A DNA stretch of 64,000 nt from positions 798,370 to 862,369 of the forward strand of contig NZ_CP043875.1 in assembly GCF_032878975.1 (NCBI RefSeq). The letters run 5' to 3'. Below, one piece after another: positions 16,746-26,173 of this stretch. A program made the position numbers and the translations under genes. This DNA is from Methanoplanus sp. FWC-SCC4 (GTDB lineage: Archaea; Halobacteriota; Methanomicrobia; Methanomicrobiales; Methanomicrobiaceae). The notes beneath the pieces are model-generated. The model worked only from the letters and a program-made list of their open reading frames with translations, had not been told where the DNA came from and ran no database searches. Each line of letters opens with the position of its first letter. Position 1 is the stretch's first letter.

Positions 16746-17174
16746 ATGTTTAAAACCATCCTCGTTGCGATAGATGGTTCCGAGGTCAGCAAAAAAGCGC
16801 TCGAAGCAGCTATCGATGAAGCAAAGATCAGAAGTTCCCGGCTAAATGCGGTTTATGTCATTGAAACCGGAGGTTTTGAATCTATTCCAACGGATAGCGC
16901 AAGTGAATTAATATACAGCAGATTTGAATCTGTTGGGCAGACTGCTCTTAAAGAGGGGGAAGAATTAGCAGAGAAGCACAATTTACAATTAAATACTTTC
17001 ATTAAACAGGGACATGCAGGGGAGGAAATACTCAGTCTTGCAGATGAGATAAAAGCTGATCTTATAGTCATGGGTACTAAAGGCAAAAGCAATATTGATC
17101 GTATGCTCATTGGCAGCGTTACTGAATATGTCATAAGCCACTGTAAAGTCTCTACAATGGTGGTGAGAGTATAG
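16746..17174 (+). CDS. Universal stress protein (UspA family)
   Basis: 142 residues, complete Usp fold: ILVAIDGSEVSKKALEAA at the start with the nucleotide-binding Asp, and the ATP-binding loop MGTKGKSNIDRMLIGSVTEYVISHCKVSTMVV at the end (G-x2-G-x9-G-S pattern). It is therefore an ATP-binding Usp. A GAGGTAGGA site precedes ATG. The next gene (CBS protein) follows within ~25 bases, suggesting an operon that senses energy state. Confidence 0.92.
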   Translation: MFKTILVAIDGSEVSKKALEAAIDEAKIRSSRLNAVYVIETGGFESIPTDSASELIYSRFESVGQTALKEGEELAEKHNLQLNTFIKQGHAGEEILSLADEIKADLIVMGTKGKSNIDRMLIGSVTEYVISHCKVSTMVVRV

Positions 17175-17197
17175 ATTCCAGAATCATAAGGGACTAC

Positions 17198-18028
17198 ATG
17201 GTAGAAGATGTGGTTTCTGTTGAAACACCTGGAAACAGGGACGATGTATTGAGAATTCTGAAAAGAACCGGTATAAGCGGAGTCCCTGTAACAAAAAACG
17301 GTGAGCTTGTCGGCATTATCACAAGAAAGGATCTTTTAAGAAAGAGCGATGAAACCCAGCTCAGCCTTCTGATGACATCAGACCCCGTAACAATCGGGCC
17401 GGATGAAAGTATAGTTGAAGCTGCAAGGGTTATGTCCAGAAATAATTTCAGAAGACTTCCTGTTGTTGAAGATGGCAGGCTTGTCGGACTAATCAGTATT
17501 GCTGATTTGATCAGTGCGATTGCACAGATGAAATTTAGTGAAGAGATTAAGAACGGATATACAAAACCCACTTTTGCATTGTGGGAAGAAACTCCTCTTC
17601 CGCTTGTTGGAAGAATCATGGAGATATCCGGATTTGATGCGATTCCGATCCTTAACAAGGAGTCAACCCTTACAGGTATAATTTCAGAACGTGATCTTAT
17701 CAGGCATGCTTCAATTGAAGACAGTGTTGAAGTAAGTGATCTTTCAAACGGTACTGATGATGATGAATGGACATGGGAAAGTATCCGTGATATGCATACA
17801 ATCTCATTTGGCATATCAAAAGTCCAGCTTCCTGAAAAACTTGTGAAAGAGGCAATGATAAAAGATGTTGTTGCAGTTCCACAGAATGCAGAAGTAAGTG
17901 AATGTGCACTTAAAATGAAACGTTCACGTGTTGATCAGCTTCCTGTAATTAACGGCGACAAAAAAATGGTGTCTATGCTGTTTGACAGGGAACTTATCAA
18001 GGTACTAATTAAAGATATTGCACCCTGA
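17198..18028 (+). CDS. Four-CBS-domain regulatory protein
   Basis: 276 residues forming two Bateman modules (four CBS repeats, at roughly 1-55, 60-118, 130-185 and 215-270). Each has the V-P-V and GxIS/TRxDL pattern, e.g. GISGVPVTKNGELVGIITRKDLL. There is no catalytic domain, so it is a ligand (adenylate-type) sensor acting on a partner. ATG 17198 has an AAGGGA site, but codons just upstream encode IDSRIIRDY, which looks like the usual RDYM lead-in of CBS proteins, so a non-ATG start a few codons earlier is possible. Probably co-transcribed with the Usp gene. Confidence 0.88.
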   Translation: MVEDVVSVETPGNRDDVLRILKRTGISGVPVTKNGELVGIITRKDLLRKSDETQLSLLMTSDPVTIGPDESIVEAARVMSRNNFRRLPVVEDGRLVGLISIADLISAIAQMKFSEEIKNGYTKPTFALWEETPLPLVGRIMEISGFDAIPILNKESTLTGIISERDLIRHASIEDSVEVSDLSNGTDDDEWTWESIRDMHTISFGISKVQLPEKLVKEAMIKDVVAVPQNAEVSECALKMKRSRVDQLPVINGDKKMVSMLFDRELIKVLIKDIAP

Positions 18029-18059
18029 TGATTCCATTCAGGATTTTAAAGAATAAATG

Positions 18060-18076
18060 CCGGATAAATAATCCGG
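18060..18076. terminator. Inverted repeat after CBS gene
   Basis: CCGGAT-AAATA-ATCCGG is a perfect 6-bp stem with a 5-base loop, lying 32 bases after the CBS stop in the otherwise featureless 180-bp gap before psmB. It may be a terminator or RNA-stability hairpin; an operator role is not excluded. No long T-run follows immediately. Confidence 0.4.
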
Positions 18077-18207
18077 TAAACCGATTATTTAAGAGAGTTT
18101 TTCCCTTCAATATACAACAACATTTAAGACATATAATGACATCTGTATATCTGAAGCGTTTTTATACTCTTTCAAACTCTTCATAATTTAAGGGAGTGTG
18201 TTCTATT

Positions 18208-18825
18208 ATGCAGGAGAGCTCCGATATATTAAAAGGAACTACGACAGTCGGGCTCATTTTCGATGAAGGTGTAGTGCTTGCCACCGAAAGAAGAGCCACG
18301 ATGGGAAATATGATTGCAAGCAAGAAAGCAAAGAAAGTATACCAGATAGCTGACAGAATCGGCATGACCACTGCAGGAGGTGTAGGAGATGCCCAGCAGC
18401 TGGCACGTCTGATGCAGGTTGAATGCAGTCTGTATAACATTCGCAGAGGAAGGCCCATGACGGTCGGTGCTGCTGCATCACTTCTGAGCAATGTGTTAAA
18501 CCAGCACAGGATGATGCCTTACTATGTTCAGCTTCTGGTAGGAGGTTTCGATAAAAACGGACCTTCAATATATTCGGTGGATGCAATGGGAGGAGCTTCA
18601 CCCGAAGATGATATAGTTGCAACAGGTTCCGGTTCACCTTTTGCATATGGTGTTTTAGAAGACCGATTCTCAAAAGGTATGAATGAAAAAGAATGTATTG
18701 AGCTGGCTATACGCGCATTACGTTCAGCTATGCGGAGGGATTCAGCCTCCGGTGAAGATATTAGTGTAGTTGTAATTACAAAAGATAAATACGAAGAATT
18801 TAGTGAAAAAGGAATTGTTAACTAG
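18208..18825 (+). CDS. psmB: Proteasome subunit beta (precursor)
   Basis: 205-residue catalytic beta subunit of the archaeal 20S proteasome. A ten-residue propeptide ([10 protein letters not shown]) precedes TTTVG, so autocleavage would expose the nucleophilic Thr11. The lysine and Asp/Glu partners follow in [21 protein letters not shown]. The [12 protein letters not shown] and [14 protein letters not shown] strands complete the Ntn-hydrolase fold. ATG 18208 is preferred over GTG 18196 because a GGGAG site lies upstream of it at a usable distance. It is followed by fttA, a common archaeal neighbourhood. Confidence 0.96.
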   Translation: MQESSDILKGTTTVGLIFDEGVVLATERRATMGNMIASKKAKKVYQIADRIGMTTAGGVGDAQQLARLMQVECSLYNIRRGRPMTVGAAASLLSNVLNQHRMMPYYVQLLVGGFDKNGPSIYSVDAMGGASPEDDIVATGSGSPFAYGVLEDRFSKGMNEKECIELAIRALRSAMRRDSASGEDISVVVITKDKYEEFSEKGIVN

Positions 18826-18864
18826 AAATAATTTTTTTATTTTTCTTTTTTTAGGACGTATTTT

Positions 18865-20754
18865 ATGTTGATAGAAGAGAGGCTTAGAGAGCTTAAGGAA
18901 AAAATAAACGCAAAGGTTCCTCCCGGAATAAATGTATCCGAAGTTGAATTTGAAGGACCTGAGCTTGTAATATATACCGATGATCCAAAAAAGTTTGCTG
19001 ATGAAGCAGATCTTATAAAGGTGCTTGCAAGAGATCTTAGAAAAAGAATTGTTGTAAGGCCGAATGTTCTTGAAGACCCGGAGATTGCAGCAACAAAAAT
19101 TAAAGCTGTCGTTCCTGAAGGTGCCGGAATAACCGATATTTTCTTTGATCCTGACACCGGTGAAGTTTTAATTGAGGCTGAAAAACCCGGAGTGGTTATT
19201 GGTAAAAACGGAACAACTCTTCGCGACATAACAAAAGAGATTGGCTGGACTCCAAAAGTCGTAAGAACACCTCCTATTGAGAGTTCAACCGTAAAACAGA
19301 CACGGCAGTTTTTAAGAGCCGTAAAGGATGAGAGAAAACAATTTTTAAGGACCATCGGACGCAGAATTCATCGTGATCTTACAAGTAAGGATAAGTGGGT
19401 ACGTGTAACAACTCTTGGATGCTGCAGGGAAGTAGGAAGAGCCGCATTTTTGTTAACAACTCCTGAAAGTAAAATATTGATTGACTGTGGTGAAAAACCT
19501 GGAAGCAACGATGGTTTTCCATATTTATATGTTCCCGAGATATATCCGTTAAGCTCGCTTGATGCGGTTGTTTTAACACATGCACATCTTGATCACTGTG
19601 CCCTTGTTCCTATGTTATATAAATATGGATTTGAAGGGCCTGTTTACAGTACACCTGCAACCCGAGATCTTGCAGTTATGCTTCAGCTTGATTATCTTGA
19701 CGTTATCAGCAATGATGTCAACCAGGTGCCTTACTCTTCTAAAGAGGTACAGGAATACCTTAAGCATTCAATCACTCTGAATTATGGAAGTGTCACGGAT
19801 ATCGCTCCTGATGTAAAACTCACCTACCATAATGCAGGGCATATTCTTGGTTCTGCAATTGCTCATTTCCATGTTGGGGATGGTCTTTATAATATCGCAT
19901 TCACAGGCGACTTTAACTATGGAAAAACAAGGCTTTTTGGCCCTGCAACCTCACAATTCCCGCGTCTTGAGGCAGTTTTCATGGAAAGTACTTATGGAGG
20001 TTCAAACGATCTCCAGCCTTCAAGAAAGGATGCAGAGGAAAAACTCTATGAAACTGTTAATGAGACAATAAAACGTGGTGGAAAGGTAATTATTCCTGCT
20101 TTTGCGGTAGGAAGGTCTCAGGAAGTTATGCTTGCATTAGAAGAGGGTATGAGGCTTGAAAAGATACCTAAAGTCAGGGTATATCTTGATGGTATGATTA
20201 AAGAGGCAACTGCCATTCATACCACATATCCTGAATACCTGAATCCTGATTTAAGAAAGCAGATCTTCCAGGAGGGAATGAATCCTTTCCTCTCCGAATG
20301 TTTTGTTCAGGTTGATTCACCTGTATTAAGGCAGGAAGTAATTGGTGGCGATCCGTGTATTATTATCACAACAAGTGGTATGCTAAATGGTGGTCCTGTT
20401 ATGGAATATCTTCATGCCCTTGCTCCTTATGAAGAGAATACTCTTGTTTTTGTTGGTTATCAGGCTGATGGAACAATTGGCCGGAGGATACAGAAGGGAT
20501 GGAAAGAAGTTCCAATGGGAAGAAGGGAAACAATTGTTCTCAACCTTGAAATTCAGACGATTGATGGATTTTCAGGTCACTCTGACAGGCGTCAGCTAAT
20601 GGCTTATGTAAATCATTTAAACCCGAGACCGGAGAAAGTTTTCACAATTCACGGTGATGAAAAGAATACAATTGATCTTGCAAGTTCAATTTACAAGAGA
20701 TTTAAGATAGAAACACACGCTCCAAAGAATCTGGAAACATATCGCATGGTATAA
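18865..20754 (+). CDS. fttA: Archaeal CPSF-like KH/beta-CASP ribonuclease, termination factor FttA (aCPSF1)
   Basis: 629 residues. The N-terminal ~150 residues hold two KH-like domains (second GxxG loop VIGKNG at 111-116). The rest is a metallo-beta-lactamase/beta-CASP nuclease with motif 2 THAHLDH at 238-244, FTGDFNYG, ESTYGG, PAFAVGRSQE, TTSGMLNGGP and the late FSGHSD and THGDE-type His motifs. All zinc ligands appear intact. aCPSF1/FttA cleaves nascent RNA at U-rich tracts and ends transcription genome-wide in archaea. Forms homodimers in characterised cases. Follows psmB by 39 bases, likely co-transcribed. Confidence 0.97.
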   Translation: MLIEERLRELKEKINAKVPPGINVSEVEFEGPELVIYTDDPKKFADEADLIKVLARDLRKRIVVRPNVLEDPEIAATKIKAVVPEGAGITDIFFDPDTGEVLIEAEKPGVVIGKNGTTLRDITKEIGWTPKVVRTPPIESSTVKQTRQFLRAVKDERKQFLRTIGRRIHRDLTSKDKWVRVTTLGCCREVGRAAFLLTTPESKILIDCGEKPGSNDGFPYLYVPEIYPLSSLDAVVLTHAHLDHCALVPMLYKYGFEGPVYSTPATRDLAVMLQLDYLDVISNDVNQVPYSSKEVQEYLKHSITLNYGSVTDIAPDVKLTYHNAGHILGSAIAHFHVGDGLYNIAFTGDFNYGKTRLFGPATSQFPRLEAVFMESTYGGSNDLQPSRKDAEEKLYETVNETIKRGGKVIIPAFAVGRSQEVMLALEEGMRLEKIPKVRVYLDGMIKEATAIHTTYPEYLNPDLRKQIFQEGMNPFLSECFVQVDSPVLRQEVIGGDPCIIITTSGMLNGGPVMEYLHALAPYEENTLVFVGYQADGTIGRRIQKGWKEVPMGRRETIVLNLEIQTIDGFSGHSDRRQLMAYVNHLNPRPEKVFTIHGDEKNTIDLASSIYKRFKIETHAPKNLETYRMV

Positions 20755-20795
20755 CCATTAAAAAATACAATTTTTAGCCTGTAACCGAGGCAGAT

Positions 20796-21893
20796 ATGAA
20801 AACAAAAATATCAATACTTTTGGGAGTTTTTGCTGTAATGGCATTATCAAATACGATAGTGCCCGTATTACCTTTTTTTGCAGATGAATCGCCGGCAATT
20901 CAGGGTGCAATATTTTCAGCATATTTTATGGGGGCTTTTCTTACAGTTCTTCCTGCAGGAATATTCTCTGACAGAATTGGAAAAATTCCTCTTATCCGCG
21001 TCGGTCTGGTGCTTACAGTTATCTCGGGAATTGTAATGTATATTTTTCCAGAGGTATATCTTGTAGTTTTTTCGAGACTAATAGAAGGTATTGCCGCCGG
21101 TCTTTTTGTAGCCTGTGCAATGTCATGGGTTAATGAACAGGCTGATCACAGAAAACTTTCCGGATATTTTTTTGCATGCCTTAATCTGGGCCTTGTAATT
21201 GGTCTTGTTGCTGCCGGTCTTTTATCATCTCCTTTTGGAGAAACTTCCGGTATCTTGTTTTTTACTCTGATATCAGCAATCCCAATGCTGACAAGTCTTG
21301 TGGCATACGAAAAGTTTGAAAAATCCTATAGAAAAGCAGATCTCAAAGTGGTTGTTCTGGATTATAAATGGCTGTATCTCTCTGTTATCATTTTGGTTGG
21401 TGCAACGGGTGTTGTAACGTCACTTTATCCGGAATTTACAGATAACAGCCCTTTGCTTTTAAGCATACAACTTGGAACAATGAATGTTGCAACAATATTT
21501 GCATCCCTAATTGCACCACGTTTTGAAATAAGTCCGATTCCGGCTTTAAAGAAAAGTGCGATTGTCATGGCTTTTTTGGTCCTTCTTTCATATTACATTC
21601 CGGAAATTCATTTTATGGGTGTTTTTTTGGTTTTTGCAATGATTGGTGCAATTGCCGGTTTTATCATGATCTCGCAGATGGATTATCTTGCACAGACAGG
21701 TTATCTTCAGGGTACTGTGATGGGAGTATACTCCGCTGCGGCTTATGCAGGTATGACATTTCTTCCTTTGTTTGCGGGAATAATAGCAGAAGAATCCGGT
21801 TATCTCCCTGCTTTTTTTGTAGTAGCAGTACTATCTTTTTCAGTGGCATTTACAATCACAAGGTGCAATATCTGTAAATTAGAAAATGCCTGA
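20796..21893 (+). CDS. MFS transporter
   Basis: 365-residue polytopic protein, about 11-12 transmembrane helices. The MFS loop 2-3 signature GIFSDRIGKIPLIRVGL (G-x3-D-x-x-G-R/K) follows the second helix. Substrate is unknown; drug or metabolite export is typical for this size class. A GAGG site is present. The hydrophobic C-terminal helix is followed by a short Cys-containing tail (TRCNICKLENA). Confidence 0.85.
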   Translation: MKTKISILLGVFAVMALSNTIVPVLPFFADESPAIQGAIFSAYFMGAFLTVLPAGIFSDRIGKIPLIRVGLVLTVISGIVMYIFPEVYLVVFSRLIEGIAAGLFVACAMSWVNEQADHRKLSGYFFACLNLGLVIGLVAAGLLSSPFGETSGILFFTLISAIPMLTSLVAYEKFEKSYRKADLKVVVLDYKWLYLSVIILVGATGVVTSLYPEFTDNSPLLLSIQLGTMNVATIFASLIAPRFEISPIPALKKSAIVMAFLVLLSYYIPEIHFMGVFLVFAMIGAIAGFIMISQMDYLAQTGYLQGTVMGVYSAAAYAGMTFLPLFAGIIAEESGYLPAFFVVAVLSFSVAFTITRCNICKLENA

Positions 21894-21935
21894 ATAAATC
21901 CTGTATATATATTTCTAAGGATTTTTCAGGACATA

Positions 21936-24608
21936 TTATTTATTTTTATTAATTTTTGTCAGTGCTTTTTTTACAGCCTTTTTTACTTCAGGGTCTTTTA
22001 CTCTGCCGGCTTTCATTAGGTGATAGTTTGCTCTTTTGTCTTTGTATTCGGATAATGAATCCGCCGCAGCGATTTTGACATCATGATCTTTTTCCGAAAG
22101 GCAGTTTATAATCAAATCAAATAATGAAGGATCGCAAATTTCACCTGCAAGTTTTAGTGCACATATTTTCGTTTCGGAATTTTTGTCAGTTAAGAGGTGT
22201 GATAATACATTTTTAGATTCTGATCCGAATTTAAGAAGTTCTGATGCAGCAGACTCCCTTTCCCTTTTTGATTTGGCGTATTTTATTTTTTTGCCAATTG
22301 ATTCTGTCTTTTTATTAGAATCACTTTTTTTGGATTCATTTATTCCAATATTTTCTATGCCCTGAATTATTTCTCCGTGGCTGAGTGATTCATATCCGGG
22401 TTCTTCATTTTGATTTTTGGAATGATTAAAATAATTTATCAGTTTTGTTCTGTCTTTTTCTGATAATATCCAGATCCATCTTAAAGCCGGATAATTTATC
22501 TCCTTTGAACAGCTTCCTGAAGAATTTATTATGTCATACCATTCCTGCTCATTAATTTTGTTTTTTGATTTTTGAAGGGCATTTACAATAATTTTACGGG
22601 TATTTCCATCGATTGACTGTATTATATTTTTGATTTTTATTGTTCCGTATTCCTCTGTGAATATTTCTTTTCTTTCTCTGTAATAATCAAGTGTATAGTC
22701 TTCAAAATGTTTTTCGAGATTTGCAAGATCTGATAATTTTGTTTCTTTTAATTCGGCTATGATTCCTGATTTTAAAGACAAATCCAGTATCCATGAAAGA
22801 TCATTTTGCAGTGTAAAAGAATCCTCCTCTTCAATACAATCCGATGGAATTGCAACATAATGATGAAAAACAGGCTTTTTTCCCGGTTTATTCCTGAGAA
22901 TTCTTCCCATCCTCTGAATAAGCTGAAGCTTTGTCTTTGCGGATGCAACATTTATTCCAATTTCAGCATCCGGGACATCAATTCCCTCATCAAGTACTTT
23001 TGGAGCGACCAAAACTCCTGTTCGTGATTTTCTGAATTCATCGAGAGCATGGTTACGTTTTGATTCCTTTAGATTTGAATGAACCCGAAATGCCGGAACA
23101 AAATCCTTAATATCTGAATATATCTTTTCACAGGTGGCAATATCCATTGTAAACAGAACACATTTTTTTGACTTTCCCTCAATTTTTGCAAGGGATATTG
23201 CACTTTGCATTTTTGGATGGGATTTATGGATTATCATTCTTCTTTTGAATAATAAACCCATAAGTCTGTAAAAATCGTCAGGGAGGCTGTATCCTTTGTA
23301 TCTTGCCTTGCGCATCAAACTGATGAACTCTCCAAGATTTTTAAAAGAATTATAATTGCCGGTTATTGTGAAAATTGTATCTTTATATTCTGAGTTTATA
23401 ATTGTAAGAAGTTTTTTTATGTCCCTTGTAATCTTTGAAAATTCATTATTTTCATCTGTATCCAGAAATGATTTATGTACTACAAGTCTGAAGTCCGGTA
23501 TAATTCCATCATCTTTTGCCTTTTTGAGGGAATATCTGAAAACAGTATTTCCAAGATATCTGTCAATAACATCATGTCTTTCATATCCCTCAACTGTTGC
23601 GGAAAGTCCCATTTTCCATTTACAGGGGATCAGGAGGGCTTTTTGAAATTCTTTTCCTGCAATGTGGTGGACTTCATCGACTATCAGAAGATCTGCCGGA
23701 TATTTTTTTGGATTTTTGTAAACAGACTGTATGGTTTTAAATTCAATTGAAAGGCTGTAATTTTTATTTACATATTTTAGAGGGTTTGTGAAGTCCTGTT
23801 TTGGATCTGCATAAAGACCAAGTTTATCTATTGCTTCACGCCTCCACTGGTTTAAGAGCGCTCTTGAGTTTGTAATAATGAGGACATTGAGTTTTTTGTT
23901 AACTGTAAAAAGTCTGTGAATTGCACAAAGCCCGACATATGTTTTTCCTGTAGCTGTTGCCATCTCCAAAACACCCCTGCCTCCTGTTTTCAGCCATGCA
24001 TTAAGTGCATTTTTCTGATGATTCCATGGAGGCATCATAAGTAAGGGTTTTTTGGAAAGCAGATCAATTTCAGTTTCGGGCAGTGAAATGTATTTTAAAA
24101 ATTCATGCATTTTACCATCTTTAAGCAAAAAAGAAAACAGCTCTAATGAAAACATAGTGCTGCATGAGAAGAACATCGAAAAGATTTCATCAGTAATATA
24201 TGGATTTAAATTGCATATTGCGGATATTTTTTTTAGCATCTGCTTTTTTTGATATTCAGGAAAAGGATAAAGGGATATAATAATATTTTTCCTGAAAATT
24301 TCAAAATATTTGTCATATTCTTTTAATTCATTTTCATCAAGATAATCCCCTGCGATTTTTCTGGCAGAATCCAAAACATATTTTTCTAGTAAAATATAGT
24401 TGTCACTGTTTGGTTCCATTTTTAAGATAAATCTGCCATCGCCGTTTATTTTGTTTTCATAATAATTTAGCAGTTCTTCATCTGCAATTCCTAATGCGGC
24501 GTTGGTTGAAATATCCTTTAGATATTTGTTTTTAAAAAATTCATATGTATATTTTTCAGGATTATTGATATAATCCAGTTCATGATTGTAAAGTCTGTTT
24601 ATTTTCAT
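21936..24608 (-). CDS. XPB/Ssl2-like SF2 helicase with C-terminal HEAT repeats
   Basis: 890 residues. An N-terminal ~190-residue Lys/Glu-rich region without known motifs precedes an SF2 helicase core: Walker A MATATGKTYVGL, motif II IVDEVHHI, motif III LSATV, then a second RecA fold with LFTMDIATCEKIY, VLVAPKVLDEGIDVPDAEIGI and motif VI QLIQRMGRILR. The last ~130 residues are HEAT/PBS-lyase-like repeats (two-helix units with ICALKLAGEICDPSLFDLIINCL and VKIAAADSLSEYKDKRA). Between core and repeats is a ~150-residue linker. Possible roles are DNA repair, transcription-linked remodelling or defence; nothing nearby decides. Single gene, AT-rich coding sequence. Confidence 0.85.
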   Translation of the reverse strand: MKINRLYNHELDYINNPEKYTYEFFKNKYLKDISTNAALGIADEELLNYYENKINGDGRFILKMEPNSDNYILLEKYVLDSARKIAGDYLDENELKEYDKYFEIFRKNIIISLYPFPEYQKKQMLKKISAICNLNPYITDEIFSMFFSCSTMFSLELFSFLLKDGKMHEFLKYISLPETEIDLLSKKPLLMMPPWNHQKNALNAWLKTGGRGVLEMATATGKTYVGLCAIHRLFTVNKKLNVLIITNSRALLNQWRREAIDKLGLYADPKQDFTNPLKYVNKNYSLSIEFKTIQSVYKNPKKYPADLLIVDEVHHIAGKEFQKALLIPCKWKMGLSATVEGYERHDVIDRYLGNTVFRYSLKKAKDDGIIPDFRLVVHKSFLDTDENNEFSKITRDIKKLLTIINSEYKDTIFTITGNYNSFKNLGEFISLMRKARYKGYSLPDDFYRLMGLLFKRRMIIHKSHPKMQSAISLAKIEGKSKKCVLFTMDIATCEKIYSDIKDFVPAFRVHSNLKESKRNHALDEFRKSRTGVLVAPKVLDEGIDVPDAEIGINVASAKTKLQLIQRMGRILRNKPGKKPVFHHYVAIPSDCIEEEDSFTLQNDLSWILDLSLKSGIIAELKETKLSDLANLEKHFEDYTLDYYRERKEIFTEEYGTIKIKNIIQSIDGNTRKIIVNALQKSKNKINEQEWYDIINSSGSCSKEINYPALRWIWILSEKDRTKLINYFNHSKNQNEEPGYESLSHGEIIQGIENIGINESKKSDSNKKTESIGKKIKYAKSKRERESAASELLKFGSESKNVLSHLLTDKNSETKICALKLAGEICDPSLFDLIINCLSEKDHDVKIAAADSLSEYKDKRANYHLMKAGRVKDPEVKKAVKKALTKINKNK

Positions 24609-24720
24609 TTTTTTAATCCTGCAGCAATAAAATTTTCAAATATCAAACTGTAACAGACTTATGAATTAAATCAGATAAGAATTTAAAATTTGTCTCTGAT
24701 TATTTAGGATAGTTATATTG

Positions 24721-24740
24721 TTGAATCAATAATGATTCAA
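24721..24740. promoter_or_regulatory. Inverted repeat upstream of STAS gene
   Basis: TTGAATCA-ATAA-TGATTCAA is a perfect 8-bp dyad, 66 bases before the STAS-protein start, in the 197-bp divergent gap between it and the helicase gene. Candidate operator for one or both genes. Confidence 0.4.
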
Positions 24741-24805
24741 ATCAGTAAAATCAATATAGGTTATTTGAGACATTTTTAATTTAATTCCGGGAGATGTGCT
24801 ATAAA

Positions 24806-26101
24806 ATGGATATAATTACCGAAAGAAAAGAGGGGGTTTTAATTTTCAGTCTGGAAGGGAGACTTGATACAAACGGTGCGGAATTATTTGGTTCTGCTGT
24901 AAAAAATATGGTTCATTCTGATGACAAGGCTGTAGTAATTGATTTAAAAGATGTCCCTTATATTAGCAGCAGTGGAATAAGAGTTATTCTCGGACTCAAA
25001 AAGGAAATGAAAAAACGTGAAGGCGAAATCGTTTTATGTTCCCTTCAGGAGTACCCTTCAAAAGTTCTTGATATGGCAGGACTGCTGAATATTTTTAAAA
25101 CTACTGATTCTGTTGATGAAGGGATAAAAAAAGCAAAAACAGGTATAGATACTCTTTCATTAATTGATGAACTGAAAAATCCTTCTACTTTAAGAAACGG
25201 GGTTCACTACACTTTTGAGTCAGGCATAGTCAGCAAAAATACAATTTTTATCTGTGGAGATGCTGAATCTGTTTTTAATTCATCTGTCACTGAAGAAAAT
25301 ATTTCCGAAGGGAATTTTGACATAGAGTATTCTTTTGGTCTTGGTGCCATGGGTATTGACAAAAAGGATGCCATGCAGAGACTTGGTGAGATGCTTATGA
25401 TTCAGGGAACTATCATCTGGCTTCCAACAGACGGAAGCACTGTGCCTGATTATTTCACTCCTGTAAAAAGTACCGGTGATATTGTATTTTATTCAGCACA
25501 AAATGTAATATTAAACGGATCTTTTGCTGACATAATTACATTTGAAACAGAGAGGGAAGAAGGAATTTCTATTAAAGAATTATATGAAGAGATTTTTTCT
25601 TTTGCTTTTGAGCGACAAAGAAACTGCAACGGGGTAATATCTGTGGTAATATCGGGAGTTATAGATGAATATTATGGATCAAGGATAAAAAGATCGCCGG
25701 TACTTTCGAATTCACCACATCCAAAAGGCAGAATAGATGATGCAGAAAATGTTTCAGAATGGTTTAAAACTGATATAACCGGCAGTTATGCCGGAGATAC
25801 GATCATTTCAGCAGGCATAGGCATTGATCTTAAAAATCCCAAAATTTCAGTATATGACCCTTCCACAATTGATTCTTTGAGATATTCACATCCGGGTGAT
25901 TTAAAAGGGGATACGATTATTCAGACTCATGCGGCAGTTGTAAAAGGAATTTCCTGGGATAAAAAACAGGATATAAAAAATGTCATCCGTGAGCTGAGTG
26001 AATCCGGTGAGATTATCGATGTATCCCATCTTCTTTCAAAAACAAAATTAAGAAAAGGAAAAGTAGGTGTTTCATATCCCGAGAAAATAATTGTGGATTA
26101 A
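24806..26101 (+). CDS. STAS-domain protein with large unknown C-terminal domain
   Basis: 431 residues. Residues ~1-105 form a STAS domain (anti-sigma-factor-antagonist fold): GVLIFSLEGRLDTNGAELF, AVVIDLKDVPYISSSGIRVIL with the regulatory-site serine region, and MAGLLNIFKTTDSVDEGI. The remaining ~320 residues are alpha/beta with no motif I know. They contain a symmetric-looking core (FSFAFERQRNCNGVISVVISGVIDEYYGSRIKRSP) and a metal- or phosphate-suggestive HTHAAVVKGISWDK-like part. Archaea lack sigma factors, so the STAS module must serve another switch. ATG 24806 chosen because GGGAG sits 12 bases upstream; ATG 24794 touches that site. Confidence 0.75.
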   Translation: MDIITERKEGVLIFSLEGRLDTNGAELFGSAVKNMVHSDDKAVVIDLKDVPYISSSGIRVILGLKKEMKKREGEIVLCSLQEYPSKVLDMAGLLNIFKTTDSVDEGIKKAKTGIDTLSLIDELKNPSTLRNGVHYTFESGIVSKNTIFICGDAESVFNSSVTEENISEGNFDIEYSFGLGAMGIDKKDAMQRLGEMLMIQGTIIWLPTDGSTVPDYFTPVKSTGDIVFYSAQNVILNGSFADIITFETEREEGISIKELYEEIFSFAFERQRNCNGVISVVISGVIDEYYGSRIKRSPVLSNSPHPKGRIDDAENVSEWFKTDITGSYAGDTIISAGIGIDLKNPKISVYDPSTIDSLRYSHPGDLKGDTIIQTHAAVVKGISWDKKQDIKNVIRELSESGEIIDVSHLLSKTKLRKGKVGVSYPEKIIVD

Positions 26102-26173
26102 TTTGTTATGAAAATGGAAATTCCATTTTCATCAAACATTTCCCAAAAAAATATTATGCCTGTTTTTCCCGAA

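Noticed and set aside
21936-24608. Helicase as part of a DISARM, Druantia or similar defence locus
   Set aside because: None of the partner genes of those systems is adjacent; neighbours are an MFS carrier and a STAS protein.
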